Below are positions 9,455-18,194 of a DNA stretch of 64,000 nt, one piece after another. The position numbers and the translations under genes were made by a program. Within the stretch, counting starts at the first letter, position 1; each line of letters begins with the position of its first letter. Source of the DNA: Synechococcus sp. WH 7805 (GTDB taxonomy: Bacteria > Cyanobacteriota > Cyanobacteriia > PCC-6307 > Cyanobiaceae); contig NZ_CH724168.1 in assembly GCF_000153285.1 (NCBI RefSeq), positions 355,823 through 419,822 of the forward strand. The letters run 5' to 3'. A model generated the notes under the pieces. That model was not told the DNA's origin. It ran no database searches and saw only the letters and a list, made by a program, of their open reading frames with translations.

Positions 9455-10219
9455 TGGAGCGTGAAAATTCCCTCCTGTCTTAACTATATTTTAAGTGCTC
9501 TGCTTTGTATGAGAGTATTCTGTGATTGCTCTTAGAGGGGTCTATATTTGTCTTGGATATTGAGGATATGGTTTTGCCTAGAACTTTTAGTACAATCTGA
9601 GTAAATTTCCGACTTGCTGGTTGTTGGCAAGTTGCATGAAATTCATGGGTGGTTGCATTTTGCTTTTAAATCACTCGTCGACAAAAATTATGACTGTCCT
9701 AGCGTTAATCGCTGCACTGCTGCCAGGGCTCTGGTTCTGCCGTCGGCCGATAGGATCTTGTTTTCTCAGTTTTGAGCTAACGCTGTCTTTCTTGAGAGTG
9801 TCTGTATTTGTGCCCTCTTGTGAAGATGCTTGCAATTGATGCTATTCAGGAAAAGTGAAGCAAGTTTTGGTCTCAAGGACTGATTGAGAATATCGCATCG
9901 TCAATCTAGATGTTTGCTCGGCCAGCCAAGAATGAGGGACAATTCTACAGTTGTGATCGTTGTCACAAACATAGTAATCGACTGCGTAGGTCCGGTTGGT
10001 AAATGAACTTTTTGCCGATGAGGAAATTGGTGACTGCTTTGAAGTCATTGATCCTTGACTAGCTGAATTCAAGCTAATGGTTTCCAGTCGTTCGCAATTG
10101 TGCTTGATGTGACGGATGCGTGTGAACTTTAATGATGAATAAAATGGACGTCTCCCAGGAAAATCAATATGTTCCTTGAAAGGTATTGACTACTGCAGTT
10201 CCTGTCGAGAAATCACCCC
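9455..10219. other. AT-rich gap with no supported gene
   Basis: About 760 bases with clearly higher AT than the surroundings and stops in most frames. Short frames at 9621-9839 (+) and 9842-10072 (-) have no recognisable content. One short inverted repeat is visible (ACTTGC at 9612-9617 with GCAAGT at 9627-9632). I could not identify a known RNA here. Small RNAs, a decayed gene or regulatory DNA are all possible. Confidence 0.5.
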
Positions 10220-10348
10220 ATGCTTGGTTTTCCAAGAAACCTCTTCATGGAAATTTTTGTTGGTCTTGCAATTCTTTTGCCTCTGTCTGCACTAGCCATC
10301 CAAGCCAGGGAAGCAGACAGCGACGACGATCATTGCGATTTCCTTTGA
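10220..10348 (+). CDS. Candidate 42-aa secreted or membrane peptide
   Basis: A short frame reading MLGFPRNLFMEIFVGLAILL followed by PLSALA and a very acidic tail (READSDDDHCDFL). This is a textbook signal-peptide shape: basic start, hydrophobic core, small residues at a likely cleavage point after SALA. The mature part would be only about 16 residues with one cysteine. An internal ATG at 10247 could be the start instead. No strong ribosome site is visible and there is no family match that I know. Confidence 0.35.
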   Translation: MLGFPRNLFMEIFVGLAILLPLSALAIQAREADSDDDHCDFL

Positions 10349-10357
10349 TTCAGGGGT

Positions 10358-10399
10358 TCCCACTGATGACTCACCGAGCAAGGTGAACCATCAGTGGGA
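10358..10399 (-). terminator. Strong hairpin downstream of rpe
   Basis: An 11-bp perfect arm (TCCCACTGATG with CATCAGTGGGA), a 2x2 internal loop and a further 5-bp arm (TCACC/GGTGA) close on the six-base loop GAGCAA. It begins 17 bases after the rpe stop. It lacks a T-run, so it is either a factor-assisted terminator or a 3'-end stabiliser for rpe mRNA. Confidence 0.5.
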
Positions 10400-10415
10400 C
10401 CAGCTCACGACGGCG

Positions 10416-11099
10416 TCAGACCAGAACAGCTTCCGGTCGCTTGCTGTCACGAATGCCCTGGATGGCAGCGGCGTAATCAGGCTGATTGAACACTCCAGAA
10501 CCGCTCACGATGGCGTTGGCACCAGCTTCTATCACTTTCCAGGCATTTCCGCCTTTCACGCCACCATCCACTTCGATCCAGGGATCTACACCTTTTTCCT
10601 CACACATCCGTCGCAGGTCACGAATCTTCTGAACCTGATTGTCGATGAAGCTCTGGCCACCGAAACCAGGGTTGACGCTCATGATCAGCACGAGATCGCA
10701 CAGTTCGAGGCAGTATTCAAGGGTGCTGAGCGGTGTGCTGGGGTTGAGAACAGCACCAGCCATCTTGCCGAGATCCTTGATCTGAGCAAGATTTCGATGC
10801 AGGTGAGGGCAGGCCTCAACCTGAACAGAAATGATATCGGCGCCGGCTTTGGCGAAATCTGCTACGTACTTCTCAGGCTCGACGATCATCAAGTGCACGT
10901 CTAAAGGCTTGGCCGTGACCGGTCGAAGTGCGTCAACGATCAGGGGACCGATCGTGATGTTCGGCACAAAGCGGCCGTCCATTACGTCAACGTGAATCCA
11001 GTCCGCACCGGCTTGGTCAACAGCTTTGACCTCCTCGCCGAGTCGTGAGAAATCCGCTGAAAGAATGGATGGGGAGACCACCAGGGACTTGGTGCTCAT
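10416..11099 (-). CDS. rpe: Ribulose-phosphate 3-epimerase
   Basis: Interconverts ribulose-5-phosphate and xylulose-5-phosphate in the Calvin and pentose phosphate cycles. A TIM barrel with the family motifs: [15 protein letters not shown] (metal-binding His/Asp) near residue 35, HLMI with the second metal ligand, [10 protein letters not shown] for phosphate binding, and WIEVDGGV with the catalytic aspartate. The 227-residue length is normal. It is divergent from glpX with 143 bases between the starts. Confidence 0.97.
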   Translation of the reverse strand: MSTKSLVVSPSILSADFSRLGEEVKAVDQAGADWIHVDVMDGRFVPNITIGPLIVDALRPVTAKPLDVHLMIVEPEKYVADFAKAGADIISVQVEACPHLHRNLAQIKDLGKMAGAVLNPSTPLSTLEYCLELCDLVLIMSVNPGFGGQSFIDNQVQKIRDLRRMCEEKGVDPWIEVDGGVKGGNAWKVIEAGANAIVSGSGVFNQPDYAAAIQGIRDSKRPEAVLV

Positions 11100-11242
11100 G
11101 ACGAGAAGACTGCTGAGACCCAGTGATTGTAAGGAGTGCGGAAGTCGCTGATACAGTTAGCCGCGCTTTTGAGTGATGAGCCCAGTGGCACCAAGCCCAG
11201 TGAGCTGACACTCTTCGCATCCAGTTCCCCCGCCGCACTCCC
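11100..11242. promoter_or_regulatory. Shared divergent region between rpe and glpX
   Basis: 143 bases between two Calvin-cycle genes transcribed in opposite directions, so promoters for both must lie here or inside the neighbouring 5' ends. On the plus strand a TTGTAA followed about 19 bases later by TACAGT is a weak sigma-70-like pair. I see no convincing operator. Confidence 0.4.
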
Positions 11243-12247
11243 GTGGATCGCACTCTCATCCAGGAAATTCTCGAGGTCGTTGAGCAGGCGGCTATCGCCT
11301 CCGCCCGCCTCACTGGTCTCGGCAAAAAGGATGAAGCCGATGCTGCTGCCGTTGAGGCCATGCGACAGCGCATGGGAACAATCCAAATGCAGGGCCGCAT
11401 CGTGATCGGTGAGGGCGAGCGTGATGAGGCTCCCATGCTCTACATCGGCGAAGAGGTCGGCAGCGGCACTGGTCCTGGTGTCGACTTCGCTGTTGACCCC
11501 TGTGAAGGTACGAATCTGTGCGCCAACAATCAGAGGGGCTCGATGGCCGTCCTGGCTGCTTCTGATCGTGGTGGCCTTTTCAACGCTCCAGACTTCTATA
11601 TGAAGAAGCTCGCTGCACCTCCGGCTGCGAAAGGCAAGGTGGATATCCGCAAATCGGCCACTGAAAACATCAAAATCCTCAGCGAATGCCTGGGGATGGC
11701 GGCCAGTGAGCTCACCATCGTGGTGATGGATCGTGCTCGCCACAAAGATCTGATTGCTGAGATCCGCGCCACCGGCGCCCGTGTTCAGCCCATTTCAGAC
11801 GGTGATGTTCAGGCTGCGATCGCCTGTGGATTTGCTGGCACAGGAACCCATTGCCTGATGGGCATCGGTGCTGCTCCTGAGGGCGTGATTTCTGCGGCGG
11901 CCATGCGCGCCCTTGGCGGCCACTTCCAGGGTCAGCTCGTTTACGACCCCGCGGTTGCTCAGACCAAGGAGTGGGCGGATCTCACCAAGGAAGGCAACCT
12001 CGCCCGCTTGGCTGAAATGGGCATCGCCGATCCCGATAAAATTTATGAGGCTGAGGAATTGGCCTCTGGTGAGCATGTGGTGTTTGCCGGCAGTGGCATC
12101 ACTGATGGCCTCCTATTCCATGGCGTTAAGTTCGAGTCGGACTGCACCCGAACGAGCAGCTTGGTGATCAGCAACCTGGACAACACCTGCCGCTTCACCA
12201 ACACGGTGCACATCAAGGACGGCGCCCAGAGCATCGCGCTGAGCTGA
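11243..12247 (+). CDS. glpX: Class II fructose-1,6-/sedoheptulose-1,7-bisphosphatase (GlpX)
   Basis: Dephosphorylates fructose-1,6- and sedoheptulose-1,7-bisphosphate, an irreversible step of carbon fixation that this GlpX-type enzyme carries out for both substrates in cyanobacteria. Motifs seen include [23 protein letters not shown] for metal and phosphate binding, and [15 protein letters not shown]. The 334-residue length matches the cyanobacterial enzyme. GTG start. It is followed 30 bases later by hemA on the same strand. Confidence 0.96.
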   Translation: MDRTLIQEILEVVEQAAIASARLTGLGKKDEADAAAVEAMRQRMGTIQMQGRIVIGEGERDEAPMLYIGEEVGSGTGPGVDFAVDPCEGTNLCANNQRGSMAVLAASDRGGLFNAPDFYMKKLAAPPAAKGKVDIRKSATENIKILSECLGMAASELTIVVMDRARHKDLIAEIRATGARVQPISDGDVQAAIACGFAGTGTHCLMGIGAAPEGVISAAAMRALGGHFQGQLVYDPAVAQTKEWADLTKEGNLARLAEMGIADPDKIYEAEELASGEHVVFAGSGITDGLLFHGVKFESDCTRTSSLVISNLDNTCRFTNTVHIKDGAQSIALS

Positions 12248-12277
12248 CCTCTTTTTCACGCAACAAGGGATTTCTCC

Positions 12278-13591
12278 ATGCACATCGCCGTTGTCGGCCT
12301 CAGTCATCGAACGGCACCGGTTGAAGTGCGCGAAAAGCTCAGCATTCCTGAGCAGACCATGGAGGAATCCCTTCAGAACCTGCGCGGTCATGACCAGGTG
12401 CTGGAAGCTTCGATTCTCAGCACCTGCAACCGTCTCGAGATCTACACACTGGTGCGCAATCCCGAGTTGGGAATTAGTGCCGTTAGGGAGTTTCTCAGTG
12501 GACACTCCGGTCTGGAGACCAGGGATCTAAAACCCCATCTCTTCGCTTACCACCACGAGGATGCTGTCGCGCATCTGCTGCGTGTGGCTGCTGGACTCGA
12601 CAGTCTGGTGCTCGGCGAAGGCCAGATCCTCTCCCAGGTCAAAAAAATGATGCGTCTGGGCCAGGAGCACAAGTCCCTTGGCCCAATTTTGAATCGGCTT
12701 CTTACCCAGGCCGTCAGTACCGGTAAACGCGTCCGCTCGGAAACAAATCTCGGCACAGGAGCCGTGTCGATCAGTTCCGCTGCTGTTGAATTGGCCCAGC
12801 TCAAGCTTGGTCAGACCCGCGGTCTCGACGAGCTTGTCACGCTTGAGGATGAGCAGGTCGCCGTCGTCGGTGCAGGCCGGATGAGCCGCCTGCTACTGCA
12901 ACATCTCCAGGCCAAAGGCGCTACCGGTGTTGTCCTGCTGAATCGAACGGTCGCGAGAGCCGAGGCCCTTGCTGCAGATTTTCCGAGCCTTCCCGTCCAG
13001 TGCAGACCGCTGAAGGATCTTGATCTTTGCTTGAGCACTTGTTCTCTGGTCTTCACAAGTACAGCCGCTGACGATCCGATCATCGATGCCCAGCGTCTAT
13101 CCACCTTGAACCGGAGGAGCTTACTTCGTTTAATCGACATCGGAGTGCCACGCAATATCGCAGCGGATGTGGTGGGACTCGGGGGCGTTGAAGCCCATGA
13201 CGTCGACGACCTCAAAGAGGTGGTGGAACGCAACCAAGAGGCCCGACAGCAGGTGGCTCGTGAAGCCCAGGGGCTTCTGGACGAGGAAAGTCGGATGTTC
13301 CTTGAATGGTGGGACTCGTTGGAAGCCGTCCCAACGATTAACCGTCTGCGCTCATCGCTGGAGTCCATCCGTTCTGAGGAATTGATGAAGGCTCTCAGCC
13401 GTATGGGTCCGGATTTCTCAGCGCGGGAACGCAAAGTGGTCGAAGCCCTTAGCAAAGGGATCATCAACAAAATTCTGCATGCCCCTGTCACGGCTCTGAG
13501 AAGCCCACAGCCACGCTCGGACCGACAAAATGCACTCTCTGTTGTTGAGCGTCTGTTCGCTCTACAGCCGGAGGAGGACAGCGACCGTTGA
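12278..13591 (+). CDS. hemA: Glutamyl-tRNA reductase
   Basis: Reduces glutamyl-tRNA(Glu) to glutamate-1-semialdehyde with NADPH, the first committed step to chlorophyll, haem and bilins. The catalytic cysteine C50 lies in STCNRLEIY. The N-terminus (VVGLSHRTAPVEVRE), LVLGEGQILSQVK, and the NADPH-binding VAVVGAGRMS and LLNRTVARAE follow. A helical dimerisation domain ends the protein near RLFAL. The length of 437 is typical. ATG start with an AAGGGA-like ribosome site upstream. Confidence 0.98.
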   Translation: MHIAVVGLSHRTAPVEVREKLSIPEQTMEESLQNLRGHDQVLEASILSTCNRLEIYTLVRNPELGISAVREFLSGHSGLETRDLKPHLFAYHHEDAVAHLLRVAAGLDSLVLGEGQILSQVKKMMRLGQEHKSLGPILNRLLTQAVSTGKRVRSETNLGTGAVSISSAAVELAQLKLGQTRGLDELVTLEDEQVAVVGAGRMSRLLLQHLQAKGATGVVLLNRTVARAEALAADFPSLPVQCRPLKDLDLCLSTCSLVFTSTAADDPIIDAQRLSTLNRRSLLRLIDIGVPRNIAADVVGLGGVEAHDVDDLKEVVERNQEARQQVAREAQGLLDEESRMFLEWWDSLEAVPTINRLRSSLESIRSEELMKALSRMGPDFSARERKVVEALSKGIINKILHAPVTALRSPQPRSDRQNALSVVERLFALQPEEDSDR

Positions 13592-13723
13592 GGTCGTCAA
13601 TCCTTGCTTTTGGCGCTGTCCAGAAGTGATTCGCACCAATCTTGGTGGATCTTCCCCTTTCCCCGGTTGAGAGAGCGAAAAGTCCGGTAAGTTTGCACCG
13701 CAACGCCGATCTGCGGGGGCGGC

Positions 13724-15019
13724 ATGAAGCGCGTTCTGGCCATCATTCTCGGGGGAGGCGCTGGTACGCGCCTCTATCCCCTCACAAAAATGCGGGCGAA
13801 GCCTGCAGTGCCACTCGCCGGTAAATACCGACTGATTGATATTCCAATCAGTAATTGCATCAACTCAAACATCAACAAGATGTATGTGTTGACGCAATTC
13901 AACAGCGCCTCTCTCAACAGGCACCTCAGTCAGACCTACAACCTGTCAGCCGGCTTCGGTCAGGGTTTCGTGGAGGTGCTGGCTGCTCAGCAGACTCCCG
14001 AAAGTCCTTCCTGGTTTGAAGGAACAGCTGATGCTGTTCGCAAATACCAGTGGTTGTTTCAGGAGTGGGACGTTGATGAATATCTGATTCTCTCGGGTGA
14101 TCAGCTGTATCGAATGGACTACAGCCTGTTCATCAATCATCACCGCAGTACCGGAGCGGACCTGACCGTTGCGGCTCTCCCCGTTGACGCCAAGCAAGCT
14201 GAAGCCTTCGGTCTGATGCGCACCGATCAGGATGGTCGCATCTTGGAATTCAGAGAGAAGCCCAAAGGTGATTCCCTCCTGGAAATGGCCGTCGATACCT
14301 CCAGATTCGGACTGAGTGCCGATTCAGCGAAGGAGCGCCCCTACCTTGCCTCGATGGGGATTTACGTCTTCAGCCGCGATACCTTGTTTGATCTGCTTCA
14401 CCAGAATCCAACGCACAAGGATTTCGGCAAAGAAATTATCCCTGAAGCACTAGCACGTGGCGATCGTCTTAAGAGCTACGTCTTTGATGATTATTGGGAA
14501 GACATCGGCACAATCGGCGCGTTCTACGAAGCCAACCTGGCCTTAACGCAGCAACCAACTCCGCCGTTCAGTTTTTACGACGCTGAGTTTCCGATTTACA
14601 CACGACCGCGCTACCTGCCACCCAGCAAACTGGTGGACTCTCAGATCACAGATTCAATCATCGGTGAAGGGTCCATTCTCAAATCCTGCAGCATCCACCA
14701 CTCTGTACTCGGTGTAAGAAGCCGCGTTGAGGACGACGTGGTCTTACAGGATTCCTTGCTGATGGGATCAGATTTCTTCGAGTCTTCCAGCGAACGGGCT
14801 GTACTGAAGGAACGGGGGGGCATCCCGCTGGGTGTCGGAAAGGGAACAACCGTGAAACGGGCGATTCTCGACAAGAACGCGCGCATCGGTAGCAACGTCA
14901 CCATCGTCAACAAGGATCACGTCGAAGAGGCGGATCGCCCTGAGCATGGTTTCTACATTCGAAACGGCATTGTCGTGGTAGTGAAGAACGCGTCCATTCC
15001 AGATGGAACGGTGATCTGA
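13724..15019 (+). CDS. glgC: Glucose-1-phosphate adenylyltransferase
   Basis: Makes ADP-glucose from glucose-1-phosphate and ATP, the committed and allosterically controlled step of glycogen synthesis. The nucleotide-binding start [21 protein letters not shown] is intact, followed by [11 protein letters not shown], the substrate motif EFREKPKGD, and a C-terminal left-handed beta helix ([25 protein letters not shown]). The length of 431 matches the cyanobacterial enzyme, which is activated by 3-phosphoglycerate. A 132-base leader separates it from hemA. Confidence 0.98.
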   Translation: MKRVLAIILGGGAGTRLYPLTKMRAKPAVPLAGKYRLIDIPISNCINSNINKMYVLTQFNSASLNRHLSQTYNLSAGFGQGFVEVLAAQQTPESPSWFEGTADAVRKYQWLFQEWDVDEYLILSGDQLYRMDYSLFINHHRSTGADLTVAALPVDAKQAEAFGLMRTDQDGRILEFREKPKGDSLLEMAVDTSRFGLSADSAKERPYLASMGIYVFSRDTLFDLLHQNPTHKDFGKEIIPEALARGDRLKSYVFDDYWEDIGTIGAFYEANLALTQQPTPPFSFYDAEFPIYTRPRYLPPSKLVDSQITDSIIGEGSILKSCSIHHSVLGVRSRVEDDVVLQDSLLMGSDFFESSSERAVLKERGGIPLGVGKGTTVKRAILDKNARIGSNVTIVNKDHVEEADRPEHGFYIRNGIVVVVKNASIPDGTVI

Positions 15020-15107
15020 TCACTCATTCCTGACAGAGGTTGTCCAGGTTGCAGCCGAACCCCGGTGGCATGGTCACACTGACGCCAGTGAATGGTTTGA
15101 TCTGACC

Positions 15108-16526
15108 ATGTCCAAGGCACACTTCGGTCTGATCGGTCTCGGTGTGATGGGTGAAAACCTCGTCCTCAATGCCGAGAGCAACGGTTTCTCAAGCGTTGTC
15201 TACAACCGCACCTACTCCAAAACCGAGGAGTTCCTGTCAGGCCGTGGTGCCGGCAAGAACATTCAAGGTGCTACAGACCTGCAGGACTTTGTCAGCAAAC
15301 TGGAGCGTCCTCGTCGCATCCTGATGATGGTGAAGGCGGGTGGTCCGGTTGATGCGGTGATTGAGCAGATCTCTCCATATCTCGAAGAGGGAGATCTCCT
15401 CATCGACGGTGGAAATTCTGAGTATCACGACACCGAGCGTCGTGTTGCTGAGCTGGAGAGCAAGAGTTTCGGTTTCATCGGTATGGGCGTTTCGGGTGGC
15501 GCCAAGGGTGCTCTTGAAGGGCCAAGCATGATGCCTGGAGGCACCAAAGCGTCCTACGACGCCATTGAAAGCCTGGTTCAAAAAATGGCCGCACAGGTGG
15601 AAGACGGCCCCTGCGTGACTTACATCGGTCCCGGTGGCTCAGGTCACTTCGTCAAAACCGTTCATAACGGCATCGAATACGGAATCGAGCAGATTCTCGC
15701 TGAGGGCTACGACCTCATGAAGCGCGTGGGAGGCATGAACGGCACCCAGATGGCCGATGTGTTCGCGCACTGGAACAGCACTGAAGAGCTGTGCTCTTAT
15801 CTCGTTGAGATCACCGAGGTGTGTCTGCGCACGAAAGATCCTGATGACGGATCTGATCTGGTTGAGAAAATCCAGGACAAGGCCGGGCAGAAGGGAACAG
15901 GTCTATGGACCGTGGTGAGTGCTCTCCAAATGGGTGCTTCCGTTCCCACCATCTACGCCTCCTTGAACGGAAGGGTGATGAGTTCCATGAAGGAACAGCG
16001 GATCAAGGCAGAGCCGATTCTCAAGGGCCCAGCGATCAAGCCCTTCGACATGGGCACCCCCGCCGATGGCATGGCTCCACTGATGGATGCGATGGTTCTG
16101 GCCTGCATGGCCAGCTACGCCCAGGGGATGGAGCTGATGCGCATTGCCTCTGCTGAGCACAACTACAACCTGCACATGCCTGCGATCGCTCAGATCTGGA
16201 AGGGTGGCTGCATCATTCGTTCCCGGCTGCTGAAACGCATTCAGGATGCATTCAATGCTGATCCTCAGTTGGCCAACCTGCTGATCGATCCTTGGTTCGC
16301 GGACCAGGTCAACCGCCGACTGCCTGGGCTGGCCAAGGTGGTGGCCGGTGCTGCCGAAGCTGGTATACCCGTTCCCTGCCTAAGCAGCACTCTCGATTAC
16401 ATCAACAGCTACCGCACCTCCCGTTTGCCTCAGAACCTGGTGCAAGCCATGCGCGATTGCTTTGGCTCCCACACCTATGCGCGTGTTGATAAGGACGGAG
16501 TCTTCCACACTGAGTGGTTGAACTGA
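15108..16526 (+). CDS. gnd: 6-phosphogluconate dehydrogenase (NADP+)
   Basis: Oxidative decarboxylation of 6-phosphogluconate to ribulose-5-phosphate, giving NADPH in the dark. The Rossmann motif GLGVMGENLVLN starts at residue 9. IGMGVSGGAKGALEGPS and the catalytic-lysine region GSGHFVKTVHNGIEYG follow, and the C-terminal part ends with SHTYARVDKDGVFH. The 472-residue length is standard. pgl, which makes its substrate, follows after 10 bases. Confidence 0.98.
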   Translation: MSKAHFGLIGLGVMGENLVLNAESNGFSSVVYNRTYSKTEEFLSGRGAGKNIQGATDLQDFVSKLERPRRILMMVKAGGPVDAVIEQISPYLEEGDLLIDGGNSEYHDTERRVAELESKSFGFIGMGVSGGAKGALEGPSMMPGGTKASYDAIESLVQKMAAQVEDGPCVTYIGPGGSGHFVKTVHNGIEYGIEQILAEGYDLMKRVGGMNGTQMADVFAHWNSTEELCSYLVEITEVCLRTKDPDDGSDLVEKIQDKAGQKGTGLWTVVSALQMGASVPTIYASLNGRVMSSMKEQRIKAEPILKGPAIKPFDMGTPADGMAPLMDAMVLACMASYAQGMELMRIASAEHNYNLHMPAIAQIWKGGCIIRSRLLKRIQDAFNADPQLANLLIDPWFADQVNRRLPGLAKVVAGAAEAGIPVPCLSSTLDYINSYRTSRLPQNLVQAMRDCFGSHTYARVDKDGVFHTEWLN

Positions 16527-16536
16527 ACGCAGACTG

Positions 16537-17253
16537 ATGAACTCTTATCGCATCGAGCGGGCTTCAGATCCTCAGGATCTGGCCCGCAGCGCCGCTGAGC
16601 ACATTGGTGCTGCCATCGATTTGGCTCTGGATCAGCGCGATCGTGCTCAGATTGCTCTTTCTGGCGGCAGCACTCCAGCACGTGCTTACGACATTCTTGG
16701 TCAAGCGCATCTGCCGTGGGACCGTGTGGATGTTTTTCTTGGAGATGAACGCTGGGTCGCCGCTGATGATGAATCCAGCAATGCTCGGATGTTGCGCAAC
16801 ACGCTTCTGAAAGCTGGTTACCCGGGTTCACGCGCCTGCTTTCATCCAGTACCCACCGTGGAGCTGCCCACGGCAGAAGCCAGTGCGGAGGCTTTTGCTT
16901 CCTTGGTGACCAAGGTCTGTGCGGGAGATCCGCCGGTGTTTGATCTCATGCTTCTCGGACTTGGTGATGACGGCCACACCGCTTCGCTGTTTCCAGGGAC
17001 GGAAGCGCCGAAGGTGCTTGATCAATGGACCACGATCGGTCGAGGCAAGGGACTCGATCGGATCACACTCACTGCGCCGGTGTTGAGTGCAGCAAGACAA
17101 GTTCTGTTCCTCGTCAGTGGAGAAGGCAAACATCAGGCACTGTCTCGCCTGATTGATCCTTCGGAATCTGCCGAACGGACTCCTGCCAAACTGGTGTCTC
17201 CGAGCACAGAGATTCTTGTGCTCGCTGATCAGGCTGCATCTCAAGGTCTTTGA
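16537..17253 (+). CDS. pgl: 6-phosphogluconolactonase
   Basis: Hydrolyses 6-phosphogluconolactone in the oxidative pentose phosphate path. It has the NagB/DevB-type fold motifs: IALSGGSTPARAYD, FLGDERWVAADDESSNARM and the LLGLGDDGHTASLFPG signature of 6PGL. Length 238. It is directly downstream of gnd. Its stop overlaps the TTG of the CIA30 gene. Confidence 0.96.
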   Translation: MNSYRIERASDPQDLARSAAEHIGAAIDLALDQRDRAQIALSGGSTPARAYDILGQAHLPWDRVDVFLGDERWVAADDESSNARMLRNTLLKAGYPGSRACFHPVPTVELPTAEASAEAFASLVTKVCAGDPPVFDLMLLGLGDDGHTASLFPGTEAPKVLDQWTTIGRGKGLDRITLTAPVLSAARQVLFLVSGEGKHQALSRLIDPSESAERTPAKLVSPSTEILVLADQAASQGL

Positions 17254-17822
17254 CAACCCCACCGCCCCAGCCCGCTCCCCAGATTCGAGTGATTGCATCT
17301 GGGGCGGCCTTTAACGCTTGGTCCAGTTTGAACGACACGATCATGGGTGGCTCAAGCCGAGCCGGCTGTCGAATCACCGATGACGGACTGCTGCTGGAAG
17401 GCGACGTGGTGAGCGAAGGCGGTGGATTCGTCAGTTGCCGTTCTCCGGTCTTCAAGCCGCCGTTGGATCTGACGGCTTACCGCGGTCTTCGCCTGTCCCT
17501 GGATGGTCAGGGGCGGAGTTTCAAGTTTGCGGTGGCCTGCCGCGATGGTGTTCTTGGTTTGACTGAGCTCATTCCTGGCGGGTTGCGATGGGTGTCCACC
17601 GTGCCGACCCAGCCGAATGGACTAACCGTGGTGGAGATTCCCTTTGCTCAGCTCAAGCCTGTGGTGAGGGCAAGCCCTATCAAATTGCCACTCCGGTTTG
17701 ATTCTTCCTGCATCACGCGCCTTCAGCTGCTCCATTCCCGATTCGGTGACGACGGCGAGGCCAACCCCGGCTACCGATCTGGATCCATCCAGCTCTTGAT
17801 CCGTTCGATTGAAGCCTTCTGA
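17250..17822 (+). CDS. CIA30-family protein (NDUFAF1-like)
   Basis: Beta-sandwich protein of the Complex I intermediate-associated protein 30 family. Mitochondrial relatives assist assembly of respiratory complex I, so an NDH-1 role is conceivable but only an inference. The CIA30 core is clear: WSSLNDTIMGGSSRAG near residue 25, then GDVVSEGGGFVSCRSP and FKFAVACRDG. TTG start at 17250 sharing bases with the pgl stop. GTG at 17289 is an alternative. Its place behind gnd and pgl hints at a redox or dark-metabolism role. Confidence 0.82.
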   Translation: MTTPPPQPAPQIRVIASGAAFNAWSSLNDTIMGGSSRAGCRITDDGLLLEGDVVSEGGGFVSCRSPVFKPPLDLTAYRGLRLSLDGQGRSFKFAVACRDGVLGLTELIPGGLRWVSTVPTQPNGLTVVEIPFAQLKPVVRASPIKLPLRFDSSCITRLQLLHSRFGDDGEANPGYRSGSIQLLIRSIEAF

Positions 17823-17826
17823 GATC

Positions 17827-18186
17827 GTGTCCTGTGCGCCGCTTGAAACACTGATCGCAGCAGCGGCTGATCTCTGTCGCAAGCCGTTGCTTCATGCTGT
17901 TGTTTCAGCGGACAGTGCAACCATTGAGGATTACTGCGGCAGGATCGAATGCCGCGATGCCCATGGGATTCGTCTCGTGGACAATGATCTCGAGCTTGAG
18001 CTTTACCGCAGCGGGTCCGATCTCAATCTCACCCTTTCTTGGTTCGATCAGCCCGCACGACCGATCCTTTGGCACGGACAGCACCCGGTCTGGATGAACG
18101 GGGAGACCGGTGAACGGTGCTCAGCCCCGACTGATGGTGCTCCTCTCGAGGCATTGGCACGACGTCTCCGGGCCTTGCTGGCCTGA
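17827..18186 (+). CDS. Conserved-looking hypothetical protein (about 119 aa)
   Basis: Small cytosolic protein with no recognised domain. It starts with a helical stretch (LETLIAAAADLCRKPL) and continues with a beta-rich, acidic middle. I chose the GTG at 17827, five bases after the CIA30 stop. A TTG at 17809 would add six residues and overlap CIA30. It ends the glgC-gnd-pgl run and converges on the RNase II gene with an 8-base gap. Confidence 0.65.
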   Translation: MSCAPLETLIAAAADLCRKPLLHAVVSADSATIEDYCGRIECRDAHGIRLVDNDLELELYRSGSDLNLTLSWFDQPARPILWHGQHPVWMNGETGERCSAPTDGAPLEALARRLRALLA

Positions 18187-18194
18187 TTCTGTGT

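Noticed and set aside
9621-9839. 72-codon forward frame in the AT-rich gap
   Set aside because: It starts at TTG, has no recognisable content and has a composition expected of AT-rich non-coding DNA. A hydrophobic stretch alone is not enough.
9842-10072. 76-codon reverse frame in the AT-rich gap
   Set aside because: Serine-rich start, no ribosome site and no recognisable motif. It might be real but I cannot support it.
10383-10904. 173-codon frame opposite rpe
   Set aside because: Shadow of the rpe gene on the other strand.
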